Notes: generated from the sequence alone by a model not told the origin. Positions 50,914 to 62,983 are shown, counted from the stretch's first letter. The stretch: DNA of 64,000 nucleotides from Turbatrix aceti (GCA_963969345.1 OZ017770.1:3543246-3607245), one strand, 5' to 3'. Made by a program: numbers and translations.

Positions 50914-51656
50914 TCACATCAACAGATTTGTCGACTCTGATTGATGCTGCCGAAGTCGTACCCCGAATCGATGGGAAGGTGCCCGTGAGCTGGAGCCACT
51001 ACCCGTACCTCTGGCAACTACAGCGGAGCAGAATTTGAAGAAAGTGAGTTGTTCTTTGGAATTTTTGACGAGTGGACGTCGACAATCGAGAGCCAGGTTA
51101 AACTGCAGCCCTCCAGCATCCGTGAACGTGTGCGAGTTTCTGGCGCGTTCCGGGCAGTTATCGTAACGGGATGCTGAAAAAATAAAAAAAATACACGTCA
51201 GTCCAATCTTCCAAACAAAAAACACCGACCTACAACCAATATTGGCAGCGGAGATTTGTACTCGGCATGTGAAATCTCAGTCAGAGGTTCTAGGTCCATG
51301 TATACCTGTGGCATATTTGGTTTTAGCATATCAACCCACTGCTGGAGGTTTTCCTCGCTCCGCGAATTGGCCAGATCGTGTACCAGTATGACACCATGTA
51401 CGTCGTAGATGTAGGCCAGTTGGGCTGCCCGACGATGGATGGAAGCTCCGTTGATATCCCATAATTCAAAAATCTCAGCGTTGGTCCCGTTCGGCGTGGG
51501 ATTGTCGAAGCGCATGAGTTCCACGTTGCAGCCCGGTGTTCCTTCCGGCGCAATGTATGTCTTGCCGTAGGATCTGGACGTCAACGAGGCTATCAAAGTG
51601 GATTTACCGACGCTAGAGTCACCCAGTACTACTACCTTGTATCGACTGTCACTCAT
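50914..51656 (-). CDS. RABL3-type small GTPase
   Basis: Exons 51656-51230 and 51173-50914 give 228 aa, near the family length. It starts MSDSRYKVVVLGDSSVGKSTL with P-loop GDSSVGKS, then LWDINGASIHR (switch II in place of the usual WDTAGQE), VHGVILVHDLANSRSEENLQQW, and the variant PILVVASRYD at the position of NKxD. RABL3 binds GTP poorly, is not lipidated and acts in development and membrane traffic in animals. The ATG is 29 bases past the last possible DPH4 stop, and 10 bases after a TTTTTTTCAG acceptor; the genes overlap by 8 bases if that acceptor is used in cis by DPH4. Confidence 0.85.
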
Positions 51657-52173
51657 TTTTGAACAGCTGAAAAAAAAAAAACACGTCAAAATTGAGAGCG
51701 CGCAGGTTGGTGAAACGTGGAAAATCTCACCTTAATTTTAACGGAGCAGTTTTCGCATTCGAGAATAGCGTAATCCACGATGTTGTTGAAGTCTGTTTCG
51801 TCTATGAAGTATTCGCTGTCACAGCACCTACAAATCGGTGGTAGAAAGTCCTTCCAGGGTGTTTGATGGCAGTCAAAACGGTCGATAATTCCGGTGTCTT
51901 CGTCCTGACGTAAAAGCTGTTCCGCTAACCAGAGATCGTAAGCCTTCTTTCGATCGCTATTTCTATAAAACCAAAATATAGAAATGACGATTTTGATCCA
52001 CGTTCTTACCTTAGCACATAAAACGCCTGACGAATGAGATGAAACAACGAATTGTCGTCGTTTTGACTCTTGTCAGGGTGATAGATGCGAATTGCCTTGA
52101 AATAAGCGTCCTTTATAACGGCTTGCGATGACGTGGTTTGCGGAATACCCAGTATGTCGTAGAATGAGCGCAT
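51649..52173 (-). CDS. DPH4 (DNAJC24) J-protein for diphthamide synthesis
   Basis: Exons 52173-52010 and 51962-51731, then either a third exon 51666-51649 (LFKNE stop; 137 aa) or read-through to a stop at 51688-51686 (146 aa). The J domain has HPDKS (the HPD motif) near residue 32 and the CSL zinc finger follows: ICRCCDSEYF and CENCSVKIK. DPH4 delivers electrons or iron to DPH3 and DPH1/2 in making diphthamide on elongation factor 2; DPH1 is encoded 5 kb away in this window. It is part of the minus-strand cluster with TMEM185 and RABL3. Which C-terminus is real depends on whether the acceptor 51669-51667 is used in cis or only for trans-splicing of RABL3. Confidence 0.85.
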
Positions 52174-52335
52174 TCAATGCTGAAAAAACAACACTCGTTC
52201 TGGATGTCGTGAATTGTCAAAAAAAGTCATCGGGTAAGCAAACTCGGATGTGAACCTTGCAAAAAAAACCGCCTGGTGGTTGAACAAAATACTGATTTAT
52301 GTACAAAACCGCGTATGTACAAAATAAAAAATCTG

Positions 52336-53625
52336 TCAATCTGGATTTTCAATTGTGCTCAGAAATGTCGTTCTGCCAGGGATGAGTTTCGTGTCGTCAT
52401 TTCGAAGCATCTGTGTGTGTTCGGAGGAAAGAGATTGTGATGGCGAAATGTTGGGATTCATGGGGGCAGTCGATCGTAGGGAGTGACGTGGTCGCGGCTG
52501 TGTGATAGCGCTGTCGACTGCATCGTGGCCAAATCGGTAACTGATGTTGGCGTATTGCTGGAGACATGGAAAACAGGAGAATACAAAGGCAAAGAAAGGC
52601 TTTCGCATGCCAAACCACCACGTATTGCTTGGTTTGCTGTCAAAAGAAGTGATCATGGAGAAGAAAAGAGATATCCACAGCGGAATAAAAACAAAGAGAT
52701 AAGGAATGTCTTCATGCCCTTCGACGGGATTTGTCAGAATTTCGAGTTTGTTGGAAAGTAGTATAAAGAATGTAAGAAGTGGAAGCGATAGCAATACGTG
52801 AGATACGGCACTGAGAAGATGAGTTCGCCGAGTTGGGGCGAGAAGGTGGGCTGCCCGGCTCAGGAATATGGCAACTGTCAGAGAATACAGTGCACCTACA
52901 GAGCAGAAGGAGAACATGATCCATGTCGGGACGAATACGATCATCCACGTCCAATTGAGAGCGTTGTCGAGCTTGAAGCAAATGAAGACAAACTGAATGA
53001 CGTTTATCGAGAAGAGTAGTTCGAACTGAAATTTTAATTCACATATCAACGACCGCCTGGAACGCATATAACCCACCTCAAAAGACTTGTCATGCCGAAT
53101 CGACCAAACCGAAATCACCATAGACAGGAAACAGAGTACAAAGAGGGGGGTACATACGTACAGCCAGGATATCGGTTTGCCGTCACCCAGGGTGTTGTAT
53201 TCAAACTTGAAGCAGCAAAGCAACTCAAATACAACCAAGACAAGGTGTTCGATGAAGCAGAAGATCATAGCTAAAAAGTCGTTGCGAGCTTCATGGTCAT
53301 TTCTGAAAAATAAACTCTAACTTAAAAAAATTCCAAGTTCTAAAAAACTCACCTGGAAGGAGCCCGACATATAAAACTCATAAACCCGACGAGAAAGCCC
53401 AGCCCCACCACGGCTTCGCAGAACCACAGCGGGGTGAATACGACGAAGTAGTTGACGACGATCCAATCATCTAGCCGGAACGATAATACCACGGAAAAGA
53501 TCAGTAGACAGAGGTAGACAAAAAATTTGCTGCAAATTAAATTATAAAAAAAAATAAAAACAGATTTTCAAATCTTACGATGCATTGAAGTCGCTCAAAA
53601 TCGAGCGACAGTTAAGTTCAATCAT
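52336..53625 (-). CDS. TMEM185-family multi-pass membrane protein
   Basis: Exons 53625-53579, 53529-53353, 53302-53077 and 53025-52336 give 379 aa. Start MIELNCRSILSDFNASKFF; an in-frame segment further upstream has no ATG. There are seven to eight hydrophobic segments, with RLDDWIVVNYFVVFTPLW, LWISLFFSM and WWFGMRKPFF (the WWFGxRKxF motif) marking the TMEM185A/B family (PF10269). The last 65 residues are Ser/Thr/Pro-rich and cytosolic. Function is unknown. The start lies 245 bases after the preceding gene's stop and the stop 163 bases before DPH4, a spacing typical of a nematode operon. The TTTGCAG acceptor 36 bases before the ATG is a candidate trans-splice site. Confidence 0.85.
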
Positions 53626-53870
53626 AAACTCTTCATGTGCAGTTTTACGTCCGAAATTATCTGCAAATCTGTCATGAAAAAAAAATCAAAAAAACATGAG
53701 TATAAGTACGCAAACGGTTTCCAACCATCGAGAGTCAAAAAAAATTATACACAAGTCCAAACACTTTACTGGCATGTTGAAAATCACACGTTTTGGTAAG
53801 GAATGAATGAATGATATGTCAAAAACAATTGAAAAATCGCAAACACGGGTAAGGCATCATAGCCAAAATA

Positions 53871-54225
53871 TTAAAGCTGATCCTCGTCGATTCGGGCAAA
53901 GATTTGGGCAAAGCAATTCATGGCCCAGGGAAGCGCGAGATCAGCGTACACGATCATAAGCACGTAAGCGACCGCAAGATAGAAGAACACCTGCAAAAGC
54001 GACAAAACACCATTAATCACACCTATGACTAGGCAGAAACAATAAACAAACCGATGCGGTAAACGAAAGGGCAGAAAGCAAAGTCCAGACTGCAGGCGTC
54101 AATATAAGCAGCGATTTGAGGTAGCCAAGCATGGCAAAAACCGGCACGCTAGCAACGATGACAACCGAAAGCAGGAGAGATATGGCAAGGCGTGAAGACA
54201 AAACGGAAGGCACGATACCCCACAT
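53871..54225 (-). CDS. small multi-pass membrane protein, unknown
   Basis: Exons 54225-54052 and 53990-53871 give 97 aa starting MWGIVPSVLSSRLAISLLL. Three hydrophobic stretches (residues 12-34, 38-58, 60-78) and a short polar tail AQIFARIDEDQL. An open frame continues upstream of the ATG without another ATG. The layout loosely recalls VMA21-like ER assembly factors, but I see no diagnostic motif and do not claim it. It is the first gene of the minus-strand cluster leading to TMEM185. Splice signals (TCG|GTTTGT and TTTTGCAG) are good and the reading frame is unbroken. Confidence 0.6.
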
Positions 54226-54688
54226 GGCGAACGCAAGCAGCGAAGGCGAGGACGACGGCAGCCAAGGACTGTTGCAATTTGAAGCAGTTATTGGAAATGC
54301 TTTTTTTTCATGAAAAAACGAGGGAGAATTTGTGGTCTTGACGCGAAAAAATCATCAACGCTGCTTTTCTCGCACAAAAAACATGACAAGTTCGTTACTC
54401 GTCTTGTGTTTTTTGCTTGGTCGAAAATTGTCAATCCTATCATTTAGGTAAATGATGTATTTTTGTGACTGGTTTTGTGCTCGTGTCTAACCTGGGTCTT
54501 TAGTTTATCAAAATTTTCGGCATATTTTATGATTGCATGTCGCTGAAATGAGTTGCCCTTAGTTCGCTCCTGTACACCTTTTCATATCATTTCGTCTTCA
54601 TTTTCAGTTTTGTTTGTTTTTGTGAACGGACGAGTTATTTCACTGTGCTTTTAATTCAGACAATATAATGCATTCTAGCGCGTGGACG
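54226..54688. other. divergent promoter region between the small membrane gene and DRP-1
   Basis: About 460 bases with T-rich tracts (54590-54620). A TTTTCAG near 54605 is a possible untranslated-exon or trans-splice acceptor for DRP-1. No ORF is convincing. Confidence 0.45.
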
Positions 54689-56851
54689 ATGGAATTTCTG
54701 ATTCCTGTCATCGGCAAGTTGCAAGACGTCTTCGCGACTGTTGGCTATCGCGAATCTGATGTCCAGCTGCCGCAGATTGTCGTTGTCGGCGCTCAGTCAT
54801 CGGGTAAAAGCTCGGTGATTGAGGGAATTGTCGGTCGAGATTTCCTACCTCGTGGAACGGGTATTGTCACGCGCCGTCCACTTCTCCTTCACCTCATCCA
54901 TGTCGATGAAAAGGATCCAATCCGAAATCCTGCTGAGAGTCTGTGTTTGGTTTTATGACCTCTATACGCGTGTTTTACAACTGTTGTTTTCAGAATACAC
55001 TCAGTCGGATTGGGCAGAGTTCGCTCATCAGCCTGATAAAATTTTCACGGACTTTGAAGATGTTCGTGAAGAAATTCAGATTGAAACGGAACGCGTATCT
55101 GGCACCAACAAGGTTTGTTCATTGTTTTACGATATGCATTTTTACTTCAAAATTATAACAACAAACGTTTTGAAAACAAAATTGCAATTTTAAACGGCGA
55201 CACATTTGTTGAAATGTCGTTTTGATTTCAGGGAATCTCCGCCGATCCGATCATCCTGAAGATCTACTCGAGCAAAGTCGTGAATCTTTCTCTCATCGAC
55301 CTTCCGGGAATCACGAAGCTTCCAGTGGGCGACCAACCAGCTGACATTGAATCCCGCATCCGTGAGATGATTCTGAATTACGTTAGCAATCCGAATTCAA
55401 TCATCCTTGCCGTGACGCCAGCAAATCAGGATTTTGCGACGTCCGAGGCGCTCAAACTTGCGCGTGACGTTGACCCGGAAGGCAACCGGACTCTCTGCGT
55501 TCTTACGAAGCTTGATCTGATGGACAGTGGCACGGACGCTATGGACGTGCTTACGGGTAAGCTGGTTCCTGTCAAGCTGGGCATCATCGGCGTTGTCAAC
55601 CGCTCGCAATCCGATATCATAGCAAAGAAATCCATCCGGGACTGTCTAGCTGATGAAACCAGCTTTCTTCACAAAAACTACCCAACTTTGGGTTCGAAGA
55701 ACGGGACAATGTACCTTGCCAAGACGCTCAACCAACTTCTGATGCATCACATCCGTTCTTGCCTTCCTCAGCTCAAGACTCGTGTCAGCAACATGATGAC
55801 TCAGTGCCAATCACTGCTGGATTCTTACGGGCAACCCGTGGTCGACAAGAACAGGACACTCTTGCAGATTATTACCAAGTTTTCCAATGCGTACACCTCC
55901 ACGATCGACGGAACGACCACCAATATAGAGACGTCCGAGCTGTGTGGTGGTGCTCGCATTGCATACATCTTCCATGACACTTTTGCCGCCGCCCTCGAAA
56001 ACATCGATCCCATGGCTGAGCTCACCGTTACCGACATCCTCACTGCCATCAAGAACGCTACGGGTCCCCGGCCTGCTCTTTTCATCCCAGAGGTCAGCTT
56101 TGAGCTTCTTGTCAAACGCCAGATACGCCGGCTCAAAGAACCCAGCCTGAACTGCGTCGACCTTGTCTACGAGGAGCTTGTCCGCATTGTTCAGCACTGT
56201 GGAGTCGAAGTTCAACAGGAACTCTCGCGTTTTCCCAAGCTCTATGAACGCATAATTGAGGTAGTCAGCAGCGTACTCCGGGCACGCATTGAACCCACAA
56301 AGGAGTTTGTCTCGAGCCTTGTCGACGTACAGCTGGAGTACATCAACACCAAGCATCCTGACTTCCGTGATTCGTTCAGCATTGTCAAGGAATGCGATCC
56401 TACCAACACTTCGCCAACACCTCGGAACCCTCGGGACAAGCTTGTATCCCCAGCGCCAATATCTCCTCCTCCTCCCCCTCCCAACGAGGCTCACAGCTTT
56501 ACAAACCGTGAACAGCATGATGCTGCCGTTGTCGGTGGGTTTAAAAATAAATTTTCTTAAACATTAAAAAATAAATTTTTAGAACGCCTGATCCGTAGCT
56601 ACTTCCTCATCGTTCGAAAAACCATCCAGGACATGATTCCCAAAGCTGTAATGAAGTTCCTCGTCAACCACGCGCGTAACAACCTTCAGAGCGAGCTCGT
56701 TCGTCTCCTGTACATTACTGAAACCATGGACGAGCTACTAACAGAGAGCGAGCTCATGTCTATCCGCCGCAAAGAGACCTCTGAAATGGTGGAAGCTCTT
56801 AACCGTGCCAGCCGTGTAATCAACGAAATCAAAGAAACCCATCTCTGGTAG
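54689..56851 (+). CDS. drp-1: dynamin-related protein 1 (mitochondrial fission GTPase)
   Basis: Exons 54689-54938, 54994-55112, 55232-56534 and 56583-56851 join in frame to 646 aa. The start [15 protein letters not shown] matches the family; an in-frame ATG seven codons earlier (54668) is possible. GTPase motifs: [23 protein letters not shown] and NRSQSD. The middle domain follows, then a short variable B-insert rich in Pro ([13 protein letters not shown], residues about 535-555) in place of a PH domain, then the GED ([24 protein letters not shown]). Absence of PH and PRD domains separates it from DYN-1. DRP1 assembles on mitochondria and severs them. Length and exon count are normal; the B-insert sits before the last intron. 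Confidence 0.95.
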
Positions 56852-57039
56852 AGCCTACGCATTTAACCTCGGCTTTCATTCACAACAAGACGTGCTAATC
56901 GTATTGCTGATTTCTGTAGAAAAAATTAAATTGACAGAATGGAATGAATGTGACTGAACGCTTTGATTGGTTTTTACTCCAACTGTTATCTTTGCTTGGT
57001 TTTGGTGAGATTGGTTTTACGAGGAGGTGCTTTTAGGCC

Positions 57040-58769
57040 ATGGCTCGGTCGGTGGCTATTCGGGAAGAAATCAATGCGCTGCTGAAGGATGAAATTCTTG
57101 TCGCTGACCTGAAAATTGTAGGTATTTGGTTTTTTTGAGCGCAATGCTGACCTCTGATGTTTTATGAGAAAAAAAATCCGATAGATCGATGAGACTGGTT
57201 TCATTGCAACTTTTTAGCTTCCGTCAAACTACAACTTTGAAATTCCTAAGACAATCTGGAAGATCAAAGACACGGATGCCAAATTGGTGGCCCTGCAGTT
57301 TCCGGAAGGACTGCTTCTCTACTCCTGCATCATTGCGGACATTCTCTCCAAGCACACGGGATGCGAGACCGTTATCATGGGCGACGTGACGTATGGAGCG
57401 TGCTGCGTCGACGATTACACCGCCAAGTCTCTCGGCTGCGATCTCCTGGTCCACTATGGGCATAGCTGTCTCGTCCCGATCCAAGACACCGTCGGCATTC
57501 ACATGCTCTACGTTTTCGTCAACATCGACATCAATCTGAGCCACTTCCTGAAGGTTGCGGAAACTCATTTCAGTGACGTCGAATACATCAATCTTGTCAG
57601 TACCATTCAGTTTGTTCCCGCGCTGCAGGTATGTTTATTTCTGTTTTCACAGGGTTGAACGCAACGCAACTTTGGACGTGTTTGCAACCGTATGCGATCT
57701 ATTCCAAAAATCCATTTGGGGATGCATAGCGAACCGCGAATAACTAGTCAACATTTTTTATGTATGATAACAGCGTGTGATCTTTGTCATACGTCGTGCC
57801 AGCAATTCCGTGCATGCAGGTAGTAGCGTCGTCCGCACGGATTGATGGGTCAGTCAAGTCGAATGAAGAACGATCACTCACCGCTGAGCATGCGGGTTTT
57901 ATCAATTTTTATGTGATTGTAGCTTGATGGGAAAGGCATTACAATTTTCCACGTGTTGCCAATTAATTTTTTCTTCTCCTTTCTAATAACCATTTTGTTT
58001 CAGACGATCAAAGTCCAGCTTGCTGAGAGCGGGATCAAAGTCGTCATTCCCCAGTGTTCACCGCTGAGCCCCGGCGAAGTCTTGGGCTGCACGTCGCCGG
58101 TTCTTCCCGATGACACCACAGGCGTCATCGTGTTCATCGGTGATGGCCGGTTCCACCTCGAGTCCATGATGATCAGCAATCCCCACCTGTCCAGCTACCT
58201 CTACAATCCCTACTCTCAGAAGCTCACGATCGAAAAATACGATCACGAGGCTCTGAACGCAAATCGTAAACGGGAAATTTCGACCGCGCAATCTGCAACA
58301 AAGTTCGGTCTTATCCAAGGCACTATCGGGCGTCAGGGTAACATAAAAATATTCAACGACCTTGAGTCAAAAATGATTACCCGGAACAAACGCTTTCTGC
58401 GCATTTTGCTTTCCGAAATTACCGTTGACAAGCTTGCTAAATTCTCCGACATTGAATGGTGGGTTTTTTGTCTTTTCTTTTTGTCTTGCGCGTTTTGTGC
58501 TTTTTTGTTACACACCTGAACTCTCTTATTCATCTTACTTCAGCTTTGCCCAAGTGGCCTGTCCAAGACTCTCCATTGACTGGGGCTTGGCTTTTGCTCG
58601 ACCGCTTATCAATCCGTACGAACTAGCAGTTTTGCTCGAGTATACGTCTTTCACCGAGAAATACCCAATGGACTACTACGCGTTCAACTCTCGCGGACCG
58701 TGGGCCAACAATCACGAAACGCATCGGCCTCGTCGGAAGCGAATTGCTATCTCTGCTAATGCAAAGTAG
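57040..58769 (+). CDS. DPH1, diphthamide biosynthesis radical-SAM subunit
   Basis: Exons 57040-57117, 57218-57628, 58004-58458 and 58544-58769 give 389 aa. Motifs: [23 protein letters not shown] (first cluster cysteine pair), [27 protein letters not shown] (second cysteine region), [19 protein letters not shown]-like [10 protein letters not shown] and RQGN. The last exon starts in [15 protein letters not shown] (third cluster cysteine). DPH1 with DPH2 forms a 4Fe-4S enzyme that transfers the aminocarboxypropyl group of SAM to a histidine of elongation factor 2. Intron 3 is 375 bases, longer than usual here. The start lies 188 bases after the DRP-1 stop, so the two could form a loose operon. 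DPH4 lies on the other strand 5 kb away. Confidence 0.92.
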
Positions 58770-59436
58770 AAGACGGGTTGAACGAAAAGCAGGTGTGCAG
58801 GATGTTTCTTGTTGTTGATTTTTTTTTGTTGGAAATAAAACCTCTAGCTGGCTGGACACAGGCAATTTATGATACAGGTAAATGCCCTGTCGACTACTTA
58901 CTTTGTTTTTATTCAAGGTTAATTGTAGCCGCATGTATTTGACGTCTTTTCTGACAAACGCAACAAATTGCACTATTTTTGGCAGCTGGGCTTGGTGTAC
59001 CTTGGTTTTATGCTGAAGCTTCTAAATAGGTGATGCGTACTTTGATTGCGAGGCGATGGTTTCAAAGAACACACTGTTTATTGCGACCTGTCAGATTTCA
59101 ATCTTGCAGTCTGGGCACGACAGAAAACAGGAGCTTTTTGTGCGTTTTCCTGTTCTGGTCACCTTATCGGAGAAAAAATGATAAGACCAAAAAAGTTTGT
59201 TCTGTTGCTCCAGTTGTTTGAACTTTTGACATGAGGCAACAAGAACAAACTACTATCTCTAACGATGTGTGTTTATGATCTCAAATGGGGTGAAAAGAAA
59301 ACGTATTTTTCTTATTGGTTTTTTCAGTATTTGTCACTGTTCATCTGTGATCCACGTGTGGGTTGTTTTGAATTTTTATTCCTAGGTTGAGGTTCGTAAA
59401 CACTATCTGTTGACCAGGCAGGCCATTTGTCTACGC

Positions 59437-59472
59437 TGGGGCATATTTTTCGTTTGCCAAAAATATGCCCCA
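59437..59472. repeat. perfect 14-base inverted repeat (hairpin)
   Basis: TGGGGCATATTTTT (59437-59450) and its exact inverse at 59459-59472 flank an eight-base loop. Too short for a microRNA precursor; could be a cruciform or a transposon footprint. Confidence 0.55.
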
Positions 59473-59518
59473 TCAAAATCAATGGCTTGATCTATCTCTC
59501 TCCTAACCCTGTCTAGCT

Positions 59519-59701
59519 CTACAAGAGTCCTAGTCTGACAAACATGCATACCTTTGCGCTTAGCGATAGACCGGCCAGGCCAACACCAATCGTCACCACG
59601 TGTTGAAAGATCTGCGTGTTCTCTGGTGTAACGCCCCTCTTCTTGGTATAACCCATTATATCACCGGTCGTTATCGTTTGCTTACTACACATTGTTGCCA
59701 T
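59519..59701 (-). CDS. weak candidate: small membrane ORF
   Basis: A 60-codon ORF, MATMCSKQTITTGDIMGYTKK then a hydrophobic HVVTIGVGLAGLSLSAK, after which a donor-like AAG|GTATGC occurs. The composition looks protein-like, but I found no matching downstream exon or upstream acceptor and recognise no family. Kept as a lead only. Confidence 0.25.
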   Translation of the reverse strand: MATMCSKQTITTGDIMGYTKKRGVTPENTQIFQHVVTIGVGLAGLSLSAKVCMFVRLGLL

Positions 59702-60236
59702 TTACTACCCCAATATATATGTCATTCATGAAGCATTCTTCTGCAGAAGGCAGGGGTAACCGTGAGAGACAGTCTCGCACCATTTTTTTTCTTCCTGCAA
59801 AACAATCTTTCTGCCTGACTTTTTATCTGCTACGTGCTTTTTCTTCTTTGATTGATGCGTGCGCATTTTTGTAGCTCACAGCGATCACTAAAAACCCCTC
59901 TCTCGCGTTCTTTCATCGCACTTTGATACTTTGTCCGTCGTCCTCGCGGCTGTCTACGCGGGTTTCTTCTGTTTTGTGCGTTTTTTTCCTCGGCTTTCCG
60001 TACGGCTGTTTGTCTTTTCTACTGGGCTTTCCTTCTCTTCCATTGCTGCTCAGTTGGCTAGCTAGCGTGCTTGTTTGCTAGCAATTCGCTCGTGATGCGT
60101 GCTGTTCCTCTGGCTTCGCCGTGTTTAGATCAGAATTGTTCCCCTTGCATTATTACCCCTTGGCGTGTTTCCGTGACTTACTTTACCTAATTTTATTGTA
60201 TAAATAATTTATTTTGCAGTTTTATACAAGTCAATT

Positions 60237-61808
60237 ATGGCTTTGCTCGCTCGTCGTTCGCTCTTTGCCTACAAGGTAAGTCTTCCTCAGTCGCCTTTGT
60301 CTATTCAAAAATTATTTCTGACACCTATTTTTTTAGCAACTCGCTTCTATCAGTTGCGCCTACTCTACTGACAGCACGAATCTGAAAGAAGTCCTTGCAG
60401 CCAAGATCCCCGCTCACAACAAGCGCGTTGTTGAGATCCGCAAGCAGTATGGCCATGTTGGCATCCAGGAGGTCACTATTGACCAGGTGAGTCCCTCCTT
60501 GATCGGTTGACGTGCTTCTCCAATCACCGCCTTGCTATTCCAGGTCTATGGTGGTATGCGCTCGATCAAGGGTATGGTTACCGAAACTTCAGTCCTCGAC
60601 GCAGAGGAGGGCATTCGTTTCCGCGGATACACCATCCCAGAATGCCAGAAGTTGCTCCCCAAGGCCCCCGGCGGCCAGGAGCCTCTTCCCGAGGCCATCT
60701 GGTGGCTTCTCTGCACCGGCGATGTTCCCAACGAAAAACAAGTCCAGGCTGTGAGCAAGGAATGGGCTGCCCGTGCTGACCTTCCCGACCACGTCGTCCA
60801 GCTCTTGGACAACTTCCCATCCAACCTCCACCCGATGTCGCAGTTCATCGCAGCCATCGCTGCTCTCCAGAGCGAATCCAAGTTCGCCCAGGCCTACTCG
60901 AACGGTGTCCCCAAGTCGACCTACTGGGAGTACACCTACGAAGACAGCACCAGCCTTCTCGCCAAGCTTCCCACGATCGCCGCCACCATCTACCGCAACA
61001 TCTACCGCGACGGCTCGTCCATCGGAGTCATCGACGCAAGCAAGGACTGGTCTGCCAACTTCGCAGCCATGCTCGGCTACGACGACCCACTCTTCATCGA
61101 ACTCCTCCGTCTCTACTTGGTTATCCACAGCGACCACGAGGGTGGCAACGTCTCTGCCCACGCAAGCCACCTGGTCGGCTCTGCCCTCAGCGATCCTTAT
61201 CTCTCGTTCTCCGCCGCCATGGCTGGCCTCGCAGGGCCTCTCCACGGTCTTGCTAACCAGGTTGGCTGATGATTCTTGTCCGAGGACTCTGAATCACGGT
61301 TTTTGATTGATTGCAGGAAGTGCTTGTCTTCTTGACCAAGCTCGTTGCCGACATTGGAAACAACTACACCGAAAAACAACTCCGCGACTGGGTCTGGAAC
61401 CACCTCAAGTCCGGCCAAGTTGTTCCCGGCTACGGCCACGCTGTCCTCCGCAAAACCGATCCCCGCTACACGTGCCAGCGCGAATTCGCCCTCAAACACC
61501 TCCCCAACGATCCTCTCTTCAAGCTCGTCTCCGCTCTCTACAAGGTCACCCCCGATATCCTCCTCGAACAAGGCAAAGCCAAGAACCCCTGGCCCAACGT
61601 GGACGCTCACTCCGGTGTCCTCCTCCAGCACTTCGGCATGACTGAAATGAGCTACTACACGGTCCTCTTCGGCGTCTCGCGAGCCCTCGGCTGCCTCTCC
61701 CAGCTCATCTGGGCCCGTGGTATGGGTCTCCCACTCGAACGTCCCAAGTCCCACAGCACCGACGGCCTTGAGAAGCTCGCCAAGGCTGCATTGGCCAAGC
61801 AGAAATAG
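60237..61808 (+). CDS. cts-1: mitochondrial citrate synthase
   Basis: Exons 60237-60275, 60337-60486, 60544-61260 and 61317-61808 join in frame to 465 aa, the family length. Residues 1-20 ([20 protein letters not shown]) are a basic, Ser-rich mitochondrial transit peptide. Active-site motifs: [33 protein letters not shown] [43 protein letters not shown] (catalytic His), [27 protein letters not shown] and the final arginine in SRALG. The enzyme condenses acetyl-CoA and oxaloacetate in the TCA cycle. Codons are strongly biased to C-ending choices (CTC, ACC, TCC), unlike its neighbours, fitting very high expression. Intron 3 (61261-61316) is 56 bases. Confidence 0.97.
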
Positions 61809-62983
61809 ACTAGTTGTCTCATGTTAGTCGATGTTGATTAAATGCAAACGATTTTTGCATACAATTTTGTGCGTCGGATGATTGCGTCAGATGAGGGTCA
61901 AACACGTGGTTTCTGTCAGGAAGAAGCTGAAGTTGAGGAGATTTAAGACTGTCTAGCGCTCGTAGCGTGTTTACCATCAATATCAACTTTTCTCGAGCTT
62001 TGTTGAACCGGACGGACTACCAACTGACGACTGAGAACGAGACCCGGTGAGCCTGAGACCGAGAGGCAGTTTTCATGCAGTTTCATTTGTGTGCTTTGTT
62101 ACTTGTTGTTCACTAACTAAGACGAATGAAAGCAAAGGCAAACGTGTGCTGGACAGTTTGCATTCCTAGAGCTGCCGCAAATTGCACTGATACATCTCGT
62201 CTTGTCTCTCAGGCGTGAACATAGCAATTGTCAAGTTATTAGAGCACTACACGAGGTGACACAATTCCCGAAATTTTCAAGTTATGCAAAATCCGGATAA
62301 AAAACGTGGCAGTTTGCAGAAGATAAAAATCTTGGCGTGTTTACGGCTGATTTGTTCCAAATGTGTACAACAACAATAAAGCTGCCTGCAGCTTTTTTAT
62401 GGTGCACGTTCGTTCATAAAGCGGAGTTCTGCATGAATCTACGTGCCAGCAGAGAGAAAAAAAAAACTTGGCACGTCCTCTGCTACATTCACATGACTCC
62501 CTTATTTTTTTGGAAATGCGTTCGGGGAGTGATGTGAGTGCACAGCAGGCAATACACAAAATAATGGTCAAAGACCAGAGGAAGCACTAAAAAAACAAGT
62601 AGAAGAAGCATAACAGCGCTTACAACAGCAACCGTGCAATGTGAAAGCTTTTTTTCTCCCTCGTGCTAGTTTGTTTCTTCTATCCAGGGACCCAGAAAAA
62701 AAAACTCGCAACATTTACGATTTGTGGAAGGACGAGTTGTTGACCACTGCTTTCAATGGGATGAATTGTTGCATACCCGAATTAGTCATTAGTCGCGTTA
62801 ACTTTTAATTTCATTTACCCTAACATCCCATCATCCCGTGTGCAACATCCTGTCTGATCGTCGGTGATTCATGATTCGGTTAAATACTTGATTTACTCCT
62901 TCCTAACACGGGAATCAATACTACCAAAGAAAACAACGATGCGTAACAAAAAATATGAAAAGAAACAAACAAACAAGTTCATC
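61809..62983. other. intergenic between citrate synthase and Hsp10, convergent 3' regions
   Basis: No gene seen in 1.2 kb; both flanking genes end here. Open frames at 62337-62571 on both strands lack coding pattern. Confidence 0.5.

Larger units (their letters stand above)
58770..60236. other. intergenic between DPH1 and citrate synthase
   Basis: No supported gene except a weak candidate ORF at 59519-59701 on minus. A strong 14-base hairpin lies at 59437-59472. The last 350 bases are T- and C-rich (59850-60100), as expected of a highly expressed promoter, and an acceptor TTTTGCAG at about 60213-60220 lies 17 bases before the citrate synthase ATG. Confidence 0.5.
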
